NCBI RefSeq assembly: GCF_009650605.1
Contig: NZ_WAJT01000002.1
Location: 496,001 to 560,000, forward strand
Reading direction: 5' to 3'
DNA: 64,000 nucleotides
Origin: Labrenzia sp. CE80
GTDB taxonomy: Bacteria; Pseudomonadota; Alphaproteobacteria; Rhizobiales; Stappiaceae
This document shows, piece after piece, positions 9,527-18,426 of the stretch. The notes beneath the pieces are model-generated. The model worked only from the letters and a program-made list of their open reading frames with translations. It was not told the origin of the DNA and ran no database searches. How positions within the stretch are numbered: position 1 is the stretch's first letter; each line of letters opens with the position of its first letter. The position numbers and the translations under genes are program-made.

Positions 9527-9877
9527 ATGGCAGTTGAGATACGCGCGTCTCAGGCACTGAAGCTTTTGCACGAGGTAAATCTGGCGCTTGTAAGAGATCA
9601 GGAGCAGGATCTTTCGGCGCGCCAGATCACGATCCTTATGACGGTCTATCTTGAGCCACCGCCCCACACGGTAAGGGGGTTGGCTGCCAAGTTGAATGTT
9701 ACAAAACCTGCGATCACACGAGCACTGGATACACTCGGGGGTATGAGGCTTCTATCCAGGAAAAGGGATGAAGCTGATCGGCGGAACGTTATCATTACGA
9801 GAACGGTTGAAGGTGCGCTTTACCTAGAGCAACTTGGAGATCTTGTCGTTGAAAAAGCACGTGAGCTACCCCGTTAG
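9527..9877 (+). CDS. MarR-family transcriptional regulator
   Basis: Small winged-helix DNA-binding protein (116 aa), shorter than the usual 140-150 aa MarR. The reading head is clear: LSARQITILMTVYLEPPPHTVRGLAAKL, then NVTKPAITRALDTLGGMRLLSRKRDEADRR, the recognition helix and the wing with the DxRR motif. ATG 9527 is preceded by AAAAGGATGCACCTCCGAC. It lies 40 bases upstream of an NlpC/P60 hydrolase gene and is probably co-transcribed with it. Its ligand is unknown. Confidence 0.85.
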   Translation: MAVEIRASQALKLLHEVNLALVRDQEQDLSARQITILMTVYLEPPPHTVRGLAAKLNVTKPAITRALDTLGGMRLLSRKRDEADRRNVIITRTVEGALYLEQLGDLVVEKARELPR

Positions 9878-9917
9878 AAACGTCCTTCGCGTACACGGTG
9901 GTTTTGGAGATTATTGA

Positions 9918-10781
9918 ATGCCCGTTGACCTCGATCGTCGTCTTCATCCGGTCCGCTCTGACCTCGCCGCAAGTGGCTATGAGGATCGTGTCGTGGCCGA
10001 AAAATTTGTGCCAGGCGTAGTCAAGATCGTGACCGCTGACTATCTGGATATGAGACCAGCACCCGATCTTGAGAAACCAATCGACAGCCAAGCGCTCCTT
10101 GGTGAAGTTGTGACCGTTTTCGAGGAGACAGACGACGGTTGGTCTTGGGGCCAGCTCGAGACGGATGGGTATGTTGGCTGGGTTTTGTCGGAGGGCCTGG
10201 GCGCACATCTCTCATCGACGCATCAAGTGTCGTCCCTGCGGACCTATCGCTATCCGGTCTCCGATCTCAAATTTCCTCCCCTTGGTTTGATCTCTATCGG
10301 TGCACATGTTTCGGTCGTCGACCGCAAGACGATGCGCGGCCTGGACTACGCAATCTTGAGCGATGGGTCGGCTGTTGTTGCGCGCCACCTCCTTCCATTG
10401 GGTGAGACGTTGGTGGATTGGGTTGGCGTTGCAGAACAGTTCATCGGCACACCTTACCGTTGGGGCGGTCGCACTAGCCTCGGCCTGGATTGTTCAGCGT
10501 TGGTTCAACTATCTGCCTGCTTTGCTGGGCACGCACTGCTGCGCGACAGCGATATGCAGGAGAGAGACGCAGGTGTTCAGCTCTCCGATGTCGAACTGTC
10601 TGACCTTCAACGGGGCGATCTGGTGTTTTGGAAGGGACATGTCGGGATCATTCAGGAGCAGAACCGTCTTCTGCATGCAAACGGGCACACCATGATTGTT
10701 TCCAGTGAGCCTCTCGATGAGGCTGTGGAGCGGATTTCAAAAAATGAGTGGGGTGCAGTCACAAGTCTACGGCGTTTGTAG
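9918..10781 (+). CDS. NlpC/P60 family cell-wall hydrolase with SH3-like domains
   Basis: Probable peptidoglycan endopeptidase. Residues ~35-160 look like bacterial SH3 domains (VKIVTADYLDMRPAPD, then a GYVGWVLSEGLGAH segment). The NlpC/P60 catalytic domain follows: FIGTPYRWGGRTSLGLDCSA carries the nucleophile Cys, and GHVGII plus LLHANGHT the His positions. No signal peptide is visible, which is common in this alphaproteobacterial subgroup and leaves its place of action open. It follows a MarR gene by 40 bases. Confidence 0.85.
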   Translation: MPVDLDRRLHPVRSDLAASGYEDRVVAEKFVPGVVKIVTADYLDMRPAPDLEKPIDSQALLGEVVTVFEETDDGWSWGQLETDGYVGWVLSEGLGAHLSSTHQVSSLRTYRYPVSDLKFPPLGLISIGAHVSVVDRKTMRGLDYAILSDGSAVVARHLLPLGETLVDWVGVAEQFIGTPYRWGGRTSLGLDCSALVQLSACFAGHALLRDSDMQERDAGVQLSDVELSDLQRGDLVFWKGHVGIIQEQNRLLHANGHTMIVSSEPLDEAVERISKNEWGAVTSLRRL

Positions 10782-10800
10782 ATGAGCTAAAACTTCGCGT

Positions 10801-11970
10801 TCAATGCTCCGAAGGGAGCGCCTCTGCAGAGGCAGCTTCGCCAGAAATCTCGCCAAGATCCAGATCTTCGATCTTCTGGCTGCGCTTGGCGATCTTGTCC
10901 GTCGAAATCAGGATCTGATCGATATCCTTGTTGGCCTGTCCGAAATGGGTCTGTAGCTTTAAAACCCTGTCATTGAGACGCCCGACATCGGCGGTCAGAT
11001 GGGCGACTTCGGCCTGAATGAGGTGTGCCTGCTCGCGCATTCTGGCATCACGAAGAACAGCCTGTATCACCTGGATAGATAGCATGAGCAATGATGGCGA
11101 TACGATCACGACCCGCGACCTATGGGCTTTTTGGACCAGGTCCTCGAAGCCTTCATTCAACTCGGCAAAGACGCTTTCAGACGGCACAAACAGGAAAGCC
11201 GTATCTTGGGTCTCGCCAGGTAGAAGGTATTTTTCCCGAATGTCCTGAATGTGCTTGGTAAAGTCGCGACGAAACTGAGCCTGCGCCTGTTTGAGCTGAT
11301 CGTCGCTCTTGGCATGCCTGAGGAGGTTAAAGGCTTCGAGAGGGAACTTAGCATCGATTGCGAGGGAGGGCGCGCCGTTAGGCATATGTACCAGGCAGTC
11401 CGGGCGAGAACCGGTCGAGAGCGTTGCCTGAAAATTGTACCCGCTTGGCGGCAGCTGATCCTGGATAATCGCTTCCATTCTTCCCTGGCCAAAAGCGCCT
11501 CGCGTTTGCTTGTTGGAAAGGATGGTTTGCAGCTCCACGACCTGCCCTGACAGATCGGTGATGGTGCGCTGGGCGCGGTCGATCACGGCCAGGCGTTCAT
11601 GCAGCTGGCGCAGTCCCTCGTGCGTCTGCTTGGTCGTGTCGGCCATGGATATGCCGAGCTTGTGGCCCATCCCGTCGAGACGGTCGTTTACTGCGCGCAT
11701 CATGTCCGACTGTCGCGATCCGAACACCTCGGCCATCGTCTGCATACGGCCTGTCATTTCCCCCTGCGACTTCAAAAGTGTCGCAAGGTGGCTCTCCAGC
11801 TCGTGAATACGCTCGGTGGCTGCTGTTTCGGCTTCGGCGCGAATTCGCAGCTGCCGCCGCGACCCCAAAACCAGCCACGCGATAAGCAACAAAAGGAAAA
11901 GGCCGCCAGCGACAGAAGCCTCCAGCGCAGTCACAGGATGGCCACTCAGGACAAAAAGAACAGTCTGCAT
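10801..11970 (-). CDS. rmuC: RmuC-family DNA recombination protein
   Basis: RmuC-type protein with a nuclease-like fold, linked in E. coli to limiting rearrangements at inverted repeats. An N-terminal membrane anchor (about residues 15-40) leads into a coiled coil (~45-150), then the conserved core: GAFGQGRMEAIIQDQLP, RPDCLVHMPNGAPSLAIDAKFPLEAF, TAFLFVPSESVFAEL and VVIVSPSLLMLSIQVIQAVLRD. The start at 11970 (MQTVLFVL) puts the anchor at the N-terminus; a longer reading to 12087 would add 39 unlikely residues. It is divergent from def. Confidence 0.88.
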   Translation of the reverse strand: MQTVLFVLSGHPVTALEASVAGGLFLLLLIAWLVLGSRRQLRIRAEAETAATERIHELESHLATLLKSQGEMTGRMQTMAEVFGSRQSDMMRAVNDRLDGMGHKLGISMADTTKQTHEGLRQLHERLAVIDRAQRTITDLSGQVVELQTILSNKQTRGAFGQGRMEAIIQDQLPPSGYNFQATLSTGSRPDCLVHMPNGAPSLAIDAKFPLEAFNLLRHAKSDDQLKQAQAQFRRDFTKHIQDIREKYLLPGETQDTAFLFVPSESVFAELNEGFEDLVQKAHRSRVVIVSPSLLMLSIQVIQAVLRDARMREQAHLIQAEVAHLTADVGRLNDRVLKLQTHFGQANKDIDQILISTDKIAKRSQKIEDLDLGEISGEAASAEALPSEH

Positions 11971-12160
11971 GAAACAAACATAGAACGATTCGTTTGCACT
12001 TGCAGTCCGCATGTTGAGCATCTTCCAAGGACAACCATTGTCGCTGGACGCGTGATCAAGCTTTTCTGGACGGGGATTAATGGCCAAACTGCGCGCGAAA
12101 CGGGGATATGTGCACCCCTTTCACGTTGACCCTTGGCACGGCTTTGCCTATGTCAGTCCC

Positions 12161-12679
12161 ATGACGAAACGTGACATCATAATTATTCCCGATCAGGTCC
12201 TGCGCGAAGTATGTGAGCCCATAACTTCCGTCGACGACGACGTGCGCGCTCTGGCCGATGATATGCTTGAGACAATGTATGACGCGCCGGGGATAGGCCT
12301 TGCCGCGAGTCAGATTGGCGTCTTGAAGCGCGTTTTTGTGCTTGATGTTGCCCAGGAAGATGCGCCCAAGGAGCCGATGGTCTTTATCAATCCGGAGATC
12401 GTATGGAAGAGTGTCGAGCTTTCCGTCTATCAGGAAGGTTGTCTTTCGATCCCGGAATTCTATGAAGAAGTCGAACGCCCAGCCTCGGTGAGGGTGCAGT
12501 TTCTCAACCGGGAGGGGGCCGAGCAGGAAATCGAGGCCGATGGCCTTCTGTCAACCTGCATCCAGCACGAATTGGATCACCTCAACGGAACACTCTTCAT
12601 CGATTATCTGTCGAAATTGAAGCGTGATCGTGTGATGAAAAAATTCGCGAAACAGGCCAAGCAGTTCGGTAAGGTCTGA
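12161..12679 (+). CDS. def: Peptide deformylase
   Basis: Metalloenzyme that removes the formyl group from nascent protein N-termini. All three motifs are present: GIGLAASQIG (GxGLAAxQ), EGCLSIPE (EGCLS, Cys metal ligand) and CIQHELDHLNGTLFID (HExxH). Start ATG 12161 (MTKRDIIII) matches the usual N-terminus; the upstream in-frame ATG at 12080 adds 27 residues unlike the family. It heads a rightward cluster def-marC-fmt-GNAT-truA with gaps of 9-46 bases. The pairing with fmt matches function. Confidence 0.95.
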   Translation: MTKRDIIIIPDQVLREVCEPITSVDDDVRALADDMLETMYDAPGIGLAASQIGVLKRVFVLDVAQEDAPKEPMVFINPEIVWKSVELSVYQEGCLSIPEFYEEVERPASVRVQFLNREGAEQEIEADGLLSTCIQHELDHLNGTLFIDYLSKLKRDRVMKKFAKQAKQFGKV

Positions 12680-12710
12680 CCTTCGCCGGCTGAAACGGAA
12701 GAAACAATCA

Positions 12711-13343
12711 ATGGATTATGCATTCTTCCTGAAGATGTTTGCCGCATTGTTCGCGATCATGAATCCGATCGCCAATCTCCCTGTGTTCCTGTCACTCACT
12801 GCGGACAAGACGCCCGCGGGACAACGGGCGGTCGCGATCACCTTGATCGTCGCTCTTGTCGTTGGCTGCTGCATCATCGCTCTTGCTGGCAATGAAATCC
12901 TTGCTGTGTTTGGGATCTCTCTGGACGCCTTCCGTCTGGCAGGTGGTTTTCTGATCCTTTTGATCGCGCTGAACCTGATCTCGGGTGAGCAAAGCAAGTC
13001 GCATCATGGGACCGAAAAGGAACAGGAGCATCACGCTTCTCAGGACAATCCGGCAATCTATCCGCTAACGGTGCCGATCCTTTTGGGGCCGGGAACGATT
13101 TCGACCCTGATTATCTTCCGTGGCCAAGCGGACGGACTTGCTCAGGAAGTCGCATATGGCGCGGCTGCTGCAGCTTCGGTTACGCTATTGGGCGTTACTT
13201 TCCTCGCAGCACCACTATTGGAAAAGCTGCTCGGCCAGACCGCGACAAGCGTCATGAGCCGCCTGATGGGAATGATTCTTGCGGCAATTGCGATGGAAAT
13301 GATGGTGTCCAGTCTCAAAGCCCTGTTGCCGGGACTGGCCTGA
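12711..13343 (+). CDS. MarC-family integral membrane protein (UPF0056)
   Basis: Six-segment inner-membrane protein of the MarC family, whose transport role is unsettled. The sequence opens with FLKMFAALFAIMNPIANLPVFLSL, the family hallmark with NPI. A His/Glu-rich cytosolic loop (KSHHGTEKEQEHHASQ, about residues 101-116) sits between segments 3 and 4, and YPLTVPILLGPGTISTLI is the second hallmark. Length 210 aa is normal. It sits between def and fmt, probably in the same transcript. Confidence 0.85.
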   Translation: MDYAFFLKMFAALFAIMNPIANLPVFLSLTADKTPAGQRAVAITLIVALVVGCCIIALAGNEILAVFGISLDAFRLAGGFLILLIALNLISGEQSKSHHGTEKEQEHHASQDNPAIYPLTVPILLGPGTISTLIIFRGQADGLAQEVAYGAAAAASVTLLGVTFLAAPLLEKLLGQTATSVMSRLMGMILAAIAMEMMVSSLKALLPGLA

Positions 13344-13385
13344 TCGCGCAATAAGGGCGCGACCACTCAAGCAGCCGGACACGAT

Positions 13386-14327
13386 ATGACACTTCGCATC
13401 ATTTTCATGGGGACGCCCGAATTCTCCGTTCCGACACTGATGGAAATCGTTGGCCATGGCCATGATGTCGTTGCCTGCTACTCGCAGCCGCCACGACCTT
13501 CAGGCCGAGGCATGGAACTCAAGAAGTCTCCGGTCCATGAAGCCGCGGAATCTTTCGGCATTCCGGTTTTCACACCCGCCTCTTTGAAGGACGCTGAAGA
13601 GCAGCGAACATTCGCTGATCTTGAGGCAGATGTTGCAGTTGTTGTCGCTTATGGCTTGCTGCTGCCCAAGGCTGTTCTGGAAGCGCCACGCGAGGGATGC
13701 CTCAATCTCCACGCTTCCCTGCTGCCGCGTTGGCGCGGGGCTGCGCCGATCAATCGCGCAATCATGGTAGGCGATGCAGAGACAGCGGTGCAGGTCATGC
13801 GGATGGAGGAGGGGCTCGACACTGGCCCTGTGTGCATGTCCGAGACCGTTGCGATCGGCGACAATACGACCGCTGGAGAATTGCATGACCAACTGTCCGG
13901 ACTGGGCGGTGACCTGATGGTGCGCGCACTCGCGGCATTGTCTCGCGGAGCCTTGAACCAGATGCCGCAGGCGGAGGCTGGCGTCACCTATGCCCGTAAA
14001 CTGTCTAAAGATGAAACCCGGATTGATTGGGCGCTCGGCGCGAAGGTCGTACATGACCACATTCGTGGGCTTTCGCCGTTTCCAGGTGCCTGGTGCGAAA
14101 TGATGCTCGCTGGCAAGGCTGAGAGGGTTAAAGTCCTTCGCAGTCAGCTTGCGGAAGGCACTGGTTCGGCCGGCGAGGTCTTGGCGTTGGATGGTAATGG
14201 TCCTGTGGTGGGATGCGGTGCTGGCGCTGTAAGGCTCGTTCAGGTTCAGCGCGCGGGCAAGAAAGCAGTCTCGGGTGAGGACTTTCTGCGCGGTGCGACG
14301 CTATCGGTGGGCGACACCCTGTCTTGA
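13386..14327 (+). CDS. fmt: Methionyl-tRNA formyltransferase
   Basis: Formylates initiator Met-tRNA using 10-formyl-THF. The Rossmann-like N-terminal domain starts RIIFMGTPEFSVPTL. The catalytic segment reads LNLHASLLPRWRGAAPINRA (HxSLLPxxRG) with upstream PKAVLEAPREGCLN. The C-terminal OB-like domain (RIDWALGAKVVHDHIRGLSPFPGAW onward) is complete. Length 313 aa is normal. It lies downstream of def and upstream of truA, a common translation-related cluster. Confidence 0.96.
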   Translation: MTLRIIFMGTPEFSVPTLMEIVGHGHDVVACYSQPPRPSGRGMELKKSPVHEAAESFGIPVFTPASLKDAEEQRTFADLEADVAVVVAYGLLLPKAVLEAPREGCLNLHASLLPRWRGAAPINRAIMVGDAETAVQVMRMEEGLDTGPVCMSETVAIGDNTTAGELHDQLSGLGGDLMVRALAALSRGALNQMPQAEAGVTYARKLSKDETRIDWALGAKVVHDHIRGLSPFPGAWCEMMLAGKAERVKVLRSQLAEGTGSAGEVLALDGNGPVVGCGAGAVRLVQVQRAGKKAVSGEDFLRGATLSVGDTLS

Positions 14328-14372
14328 GATTAGCGTCGGCGGCACCAGTACAAATAGGAGAAGGACCGCAAA

Positions 14373-14912
14373 ATGAGCGATCACTTCGAGCCGGAAAAAT
14401 TGATCGTTCGAGCGGTCGAACCCGCTGATGAGCTAGGTGTAAGGGAGCTTGTGACCGCTGCCTTTGATCAGTCAACAGAAGCGGGCCTGGTACATAAACT
14501 CAGACACTGCGGAGCATTGGTTCTCGAGCTTGTCGCAGTCACGGACCGAGGACGGATCCTCGCTCATGTTGCGTTCAGTCGCGTGACGCCAACCAACATT
14601 GGCGCGGGCCAGGAACTGAAGATCAGCTGCCTCGCGCCAGTCTCTGTCTGGCCGGAATTTCAACGTCAGGGCATTGGTTCATGGGTCATTCGCGCCGGAC
14701 TGGATCAACTCAAGGACTTGGGGGAAGACCTTGTTCTGGTGCTCGGTCCTCCAGCTTATTTTCCACGGTTCGGCTTCGACCTGGCCTTGGCGCGAAAGGT
14801 CCGCGCGCCCTATGCGGGTGATGCCTTCCAGGCAGTTGCGCTGACAGATGCCGTTGAAGCCGACCTGCCCATTGAAGTTGCCTTTGCCACACCCTTTCAG
14901 GAATTCGAGTAA
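14373..14912 (+). CDS. GNAT-family N-acetyltransferase (YhbS-like)
   Basis: Predicted acetyl-CoA-dependent N-acetyltransferase. The fold is recognisable from RAVEPADELGVRELVTAAF, the beta strand ILAHVAFSRV, and motif A with LAPVSVWPEFQRQGIGSWVIRAGL (RxxGxG as RQGIGS), then VLGPPAYFPRFGFDLA, typical of YhbS-like members. ATG 14373 has an excellent AGGAGAAGGA upstream. It lies between fmt and truA with small gaps. The substrate is unknown. Confidence 0.85.
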   Translation: MSDHFEPEKLIVRAVEPADELGVRELVTAAFDQSTEAGLVHKLRHCGALVLELVAVTDRGRILAHVAFSRVTPTNIGAGQELKISCLAPVSVWPEFQRQGIGSWVIRAGLDQLKDLGEDLVLVLGPPAYFPRFGFDLALARKVRAPYAGDAFQAVALTDAVEADLPIEVAFATPFQEFE

Positions 14913-14920
14913 GATACGGA

Positions 14921-15718
14921 ATGCCGCGTTACAGCTTCACTGTTGAATATGATGGCCGGCCCTATTGCGGCTGGCAGCGTCAGGCGAACGGCCCGTCTGT
15001 TCAGGCAGCTCTCGAGCGTGCAATCAGGTCGTTCTGCGGTGAAGAGGTGACCATTGGTGGCGCAGGCAGAACAGATGCAGGTGTTCATGCCACTGGTCAG
15101 GTGGCTCATGTGGACCTTGAGAAAACATGGCCTGCGGAGACAGTTCTGCGTGCGATCAATTTTCATATTCAGCCCGACCCAGTTGTTCTGCTCGACTGCG
15201 CAGAGATGCATGAGGGGTTCGACTCTCGGTTTTCAGCCATTCGCCGATCCTACCGCTACCGGATCTTCAATCGCTCTGCGCGTCTCACGTTTGAACGAGG
15301 CCTTGCCTGGCATGTGAAGGCAGAGCTTGATGCAGATGCGATGAATGACGCCGCGCAGGAGTTTGTCGGTCATCACGACTTCACGACGTTCCGTCACGCG
15401 AAATGTCAGGCCAAAAGCCCGGAGAAAACACTCGAGACTTTCTCAGTGAGGCGTGAAGGGCTGTTCGTGATTGCTGAATGCTCTTCGCGTTCATTTCTGC
15501 ACAATCAAGTGAGGTCAATGGTCGGGACACTCAAGCTGGTCGGAGAGGGCAAATGGACGGCGCAAGATGTGCGAGCTGCCCTGGCGGCCCGGGACAGGAA
15601 AGCCTGCGGGCCTGTCGCGCCGGCTGATGGTCTGTATCTGACAGGCGTTGACTACCGATCCAAGGACAAGGATATCGCCAAGGCGAAGGCCAAGAAATTG
15701 GAAGAAAGCCAGCGCTAG
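14921..15718 (+). CDS. truA: tRNA pseudouridine(38-40) synthase TruA
   Basis: Makes pseudouridine in the anticodon arm of many tRNAs. The catalytic Asp lies in GAGRTDAGVHATGQVAH. Other TruA signatures are FHIQPDPVVLLDCAEMHEGFDSRFSA, the RRSYRYRI strand, and FLHNQVRSMVGTLKLVGEGK. Length 265 aa is usual. The start lies 8 bases after the GNAT stop. Its last 4 bases overlap the stop of a convergent membrane-protein gene. Confidence 0.95.
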   Translation: MPRYSFTVEYDGRPYCGWQRQANGPSVQAALERAIRSFCGEEVTIGGAGRTDAGVHATGQVAHVDLEKTWPAETVLRAINFHIQPDPVVLLDCAEMHEGFDSRFSAIRRSYRYRIFNRSARLTFERGLAWHVKAELDADAMNDAAQEFVGHHDFTTFRHAKCQAKSPEKTLETFSVRREGLFVIAECSSRSFLHNQVRSMVGTLKLVGEGKWTAQDVRAALAARDRKACGPVAPADGLYLTGVDYRSKDKDIAKAKAKKLEESQR

Positions 15719-16530
15719 CTCGGAACCTCCGGTTCGACACACTTCTTGTAGAGGTGCCAGGTCGTGTGGCCAAGGATTGGTAGTGTGATGACGAGCCCGG
15801 CGAAGGCCGGTGCGATCGACACAATCAGACTAATTGTCACCACGATGGCCCAGCCGATCATGGGGACGGGCGACATGGCAACAGCCTTCACGCTCGTAAT
15901 CATTGCAGTGATGAAGTCGCGGTCCTCTTCCATAAGGAGAGGGAAGGAGACGACCGTCAACGAAAACAGGATCAGGGACAGGATCGCGCCGACGACATGC
16001 CCTATGGCCAGAAACATGAGGCCTTCAGGAGTGTTGACGATCTCGGACAGGAACTCGCCAAAGGAAGCGAAAGACCTGAAGCCGAGGAAAAGCGCCAGCA
16101 GAAGGCGGACCTGGTACATCCACATGATCTGAACGAACAAGACGACAAACGCCATCCAGGAAAGTTCTCGGCTTTTTTGTGCCCACATGGTTCCAAGGAT
16201 CGCAGACCAGCTCAGCGGTTCGTTCCGGCTCAATCTGCGGCTAACCTCATAGAGACCAACTGCTGCGAATGGGCCAATCAATGCAAAACCGGCGGCAAGA
16301 GGATAGCTCAGGTAGCTCATCTCGAACGCCGCCGCAGTCAGCACGATAAGCAGGCCGCCAATGGTGAAGAATGCGCCGAAGGCTAGACCATAGATCGGTG
16401 CTCTGCGGAAATCCCGAATGCCGTCACCCAGCGCATCGATTACGTCAGAGGCCTCGATCTGGCGAACCACAGGTGCCTTCCGAAAAGGCGACGCTGTATC
16501 CGTATCGGTCTTGTCGATGCTATCTGTCAT
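15715..16530 (-). CDS. DUF2189-family inner-membrane protein
   Basis: Predicted six-segment membrane protein. A short acidic N-terminus leads to VRQIEASDVIDALGDGIRDFRRAPIYGLAFGAFF, the signature of the DUF2189 family. Hydrophobic segments follow at about 50-110, 145-175, 200-230 and 245-265, and it ends VITLPILGHTTWHLYKK. ATG 16530 is chosen because GGGAGGAAA sits just upstream; ATG 16533 is next to it. The function is unknown. The stop overlaps that of truA on the other strand. Confidence 0.8.
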   Translation of the reverse strand: MTDSIDKTDTDTASPFRKAPVVRQIEASDVIDALGDGIRDFRRAPIYGLAFGAFFTIGGLLIVLTAAAFEMSYLSYPLAAGFALIGPFAAVGLYEVSRRLSRNEPLSWSAILGTMWAQKSRELSWMAFVVLFVQIMWMYQVRLLLALFLGFRSFASFGEFLSEIVNTPEGLMFLAIGHVVGAILSLILFSLTVVSFPLLMEEDRDFITAMITSVKAVAMSPVPMIGWAIVVTISLIVSIAPAFAGLVITLPILGHTTWHLYKKCVEPEVPS

Positions 16531-16761
16531 CATTTTCCTCCCGCGTCTCTCCCAAAACGACCTGGCCATCATGACCAGCAGAAAGCCGGACGCCAATCGT
16601 ACTTTTCGGTATGCGCGTTGAATTTCATACGAAAGCCATTGGAAGAATGTGCTTTTGGTGTAGCTCGCCGATCGCAAAACCGCATCTTTGCTTGATCCAG
16701 CGGCAGCTTGCGACTAACTGCAGAACAGTATTTTCAATTCTGAGCCGCGAGCGGATTTTCA

Positions 16762-17190
16762 ATGTCTTCGAACGACAGCCAGGTAAACGCGACACCCGGA
16801 TTGGCTTGGCTGCTTGCCAGCCCCATTGGGCGGCTGGGCCGTGAGCCCTATTGGTTGGTTCTGTTCCTGGTCTGGATTGTCATCGGCATCGCGATCAACA
16901 TGTGGTTCGGCTCGATCGATCCGGATGTCTCGATCGAAAATCTTACGCTTCAGGGCTTCGTTGAATCGAACCCATTGTTTCCGGTTCTGTTTTTTGTCCT
17001 TCAGTGGGTTGAGTTAGCTCTTGTCATCAAGCGGTGCCAGGACATTGGCATTACCGGCTTTACTGCGCTTTTGATTTTTGTTCCCGGGGTCAATATTCTT
17101 GTGGTGCTCGTGCTCGGCTTTATTCCGAGCCAGAAAGTGCCCAACCGTTTTGGCCCGTTTCCAAACAGCTATTATCGCCGAAAGTCCTGA
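16762..17190 (+). CDS. DUF805-type small membrane protein
   Basis: 142-residue predicted inner-membrane protein with three or four hydrophobic segments (about 30-52, 75-95, 105-130). It shows the DUF805 pattern GRLGREPYWLVLF near the N-terminus and IKRCQDIGITGFTALL further on (RCHDxG-type motif; Gln replaces the usual His). The function is unknown. It lies 51 bases upstream of dapE on the same strand and may be in its transcript. Confidence 0.72.
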   Translation: MSSNDSQVNATPGLAWLLASPIGRLGREPYWLVLFLVWIVIGIAINMWFGSIDPDVSIENLTLQGFVESNPLFPVLFFVLQWVELALVIKRCQDIGITGFTALLIFVPGVNILVVLVLGFIPSQKVPNRFGPFPNSYYRRKS

Positions 17191-17241
17191 CCATCTCGGG
17201 GTTCTCAATTCAGAGCGTGATCGCATAGATCCAGAGGTTCC

Positions 17242-18423
17242 ATGTCCGCCCAGCATTCTCCCGCAGTTCAATATGCTCGTAATCTGATCCGTTGCCCGTC
17301 GGTGACGCCAGCTGAGGGCGGGGCGCTGGATTACCTCGAAAAACTGTTAGGCGGTGCAGGCTTCAAGGTAGATCGTGTCACATTCACAGACAGTGACACC
17401 CCGAGCGTTGAGAACCTGTTCGCGTGGATTGGATCAGGAAGCCCGCATTTCGTCTTTGCTGGGCACACAGATGTGGTCCCGCCTGGGAACGAAATTGATT
17501 GGAGCCACGCACCTTTCTCCGGTGACATCGTCGGGGGCACACTTTTCGGTCGGGGTGCGGTCGACATGAAAGGTGGTGTTGCTTGCTTCGCTGCAGCAGC
17601 ATTGGATTTCCTGGAGGCCAATGGGGCTGAATTTGGCGGAAAAATTTCTTTCCTGATTACCGGAGATGAAGAAGGGCCTGCCGTGAACGGTACGGTAAAG
17701 CTTCTCCAATGGGCCGAAGAGCGGGGGCACCGTTTCGACGCTTGTATCGTTGGAGAGCCAACCAATCCGAATGAACTCGGTGATGCCATAAAGGTGGGTC
17801 GTCGTGGCTCGTTGTCTGGGACCGTTGTCGTGACCGGCGTTCAAGGTCACGCGGCCTATCCCGAAAATGCAAACAACCCGATCCCTGGCCTCATGCGCCT
17901 GATGAGTGCGCTGGATGGGGTGGTCTTCGATGGTGGCAATGATCGTTTTCAGCCGAGCAATCTGGAGATCGTTACATTTGATGTGGGCAATCCAGCGTTC
18001 AATGTCATTCCGGCAAAGGCGGAAGCGAGCTTCAACATCCGGTTCAATGACAGTTGGTCCCTGGACACTCTCAAAGCCAAAATAGAAGGCACTCTGTCGG
18101 ACGTAGCGAGCGACGATCTTGAATGGTCGGTTGGGTTCCGGCGCGACGCCAGCGAGTCTTTTTTGACTCGTGACGAAACGCTCATCACAGCGTTGAGCGA
18201 TGCTGTAGAAGCGACAACGGGCAGAGTTCCCGCGCTGACGACAGGCGGTGGTACCTCCGACGCCCGGTTTGTGAAGAACTATTGCCCTGTCGTGGAATTC
18301 GGCCTCGTCGGCCAAACCATGCACAAGGTCGACGAATGTGTTGCGTTGGCCGACGTGGACGGTCTCACGGCCATCTACCGGAAATTCCTCGACGACTATT
18401 TCAATGAAGCCAAAGGTGGTTAA
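17242..18423 (+). CDS. dapE: Succinyl-diaminopimelate desuccinylase
   Basis: Hydrolyses N-succinyl-LL-diaminopimelate in lysine and cell-wall precursor synthesis. It is an M20 metallopeptidase: FVFAGHTDVVPPG carries the first His and catalytic Asp, GRGAVDMKGG the bridging Asp, and FLITGDEEGPAVNGT the catalytic Glu pair. The dimer domain starts with GRRGSLSGTVVVTGVQGHAAYPE, and TGGGTSDARF plus GLVGQTMHKVDE complete the site. Length 393 aa fits. dapD, the previous step, lies 2.2 kb away on the other strand. Confidence 0.96.
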   Translation: MSAQHSPAVQYARNLIRCPSVTPAEGGALDYLEKLLGGAGFKVDRVTFTDSDTPSVENLFAWIGSGSPHFVFAGHTDVVPPGNEIDWSHAPFSGDIVGGTLFGRGAVDMKGGVACFAAAALDFLEANGAEFGGKISFLITGDEEGPAVNGTVKLLQWAEERGHRFDACIVGEPTNPNELGDAIKVGRRGSLSGTVVVTGVQGHAAYPENANNPIPGLMRLMSALDGVVFDGGNDRFQPSNLEIVTFDVGNPAFNVIPAKAEASFNIRFNDSWSLDTLKAKIEGTLSDVASDDLEWSVGFRRDASESFLTRDETLITALSDAVEATTGRVPALTTGGGTSDARFVKNYCPVVEFGLVGQTMHKVDECVALADVDGLTAIYRKFLDDYFNEAKGG

Positions 18424-18426
18424 TCC

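Noticed and set aside
11597..12129. Long open frames antisense to the rmuC 5' region
   Set aside because: They shadow the coiled-coil coding region and have no family resemblance or ribosome site.
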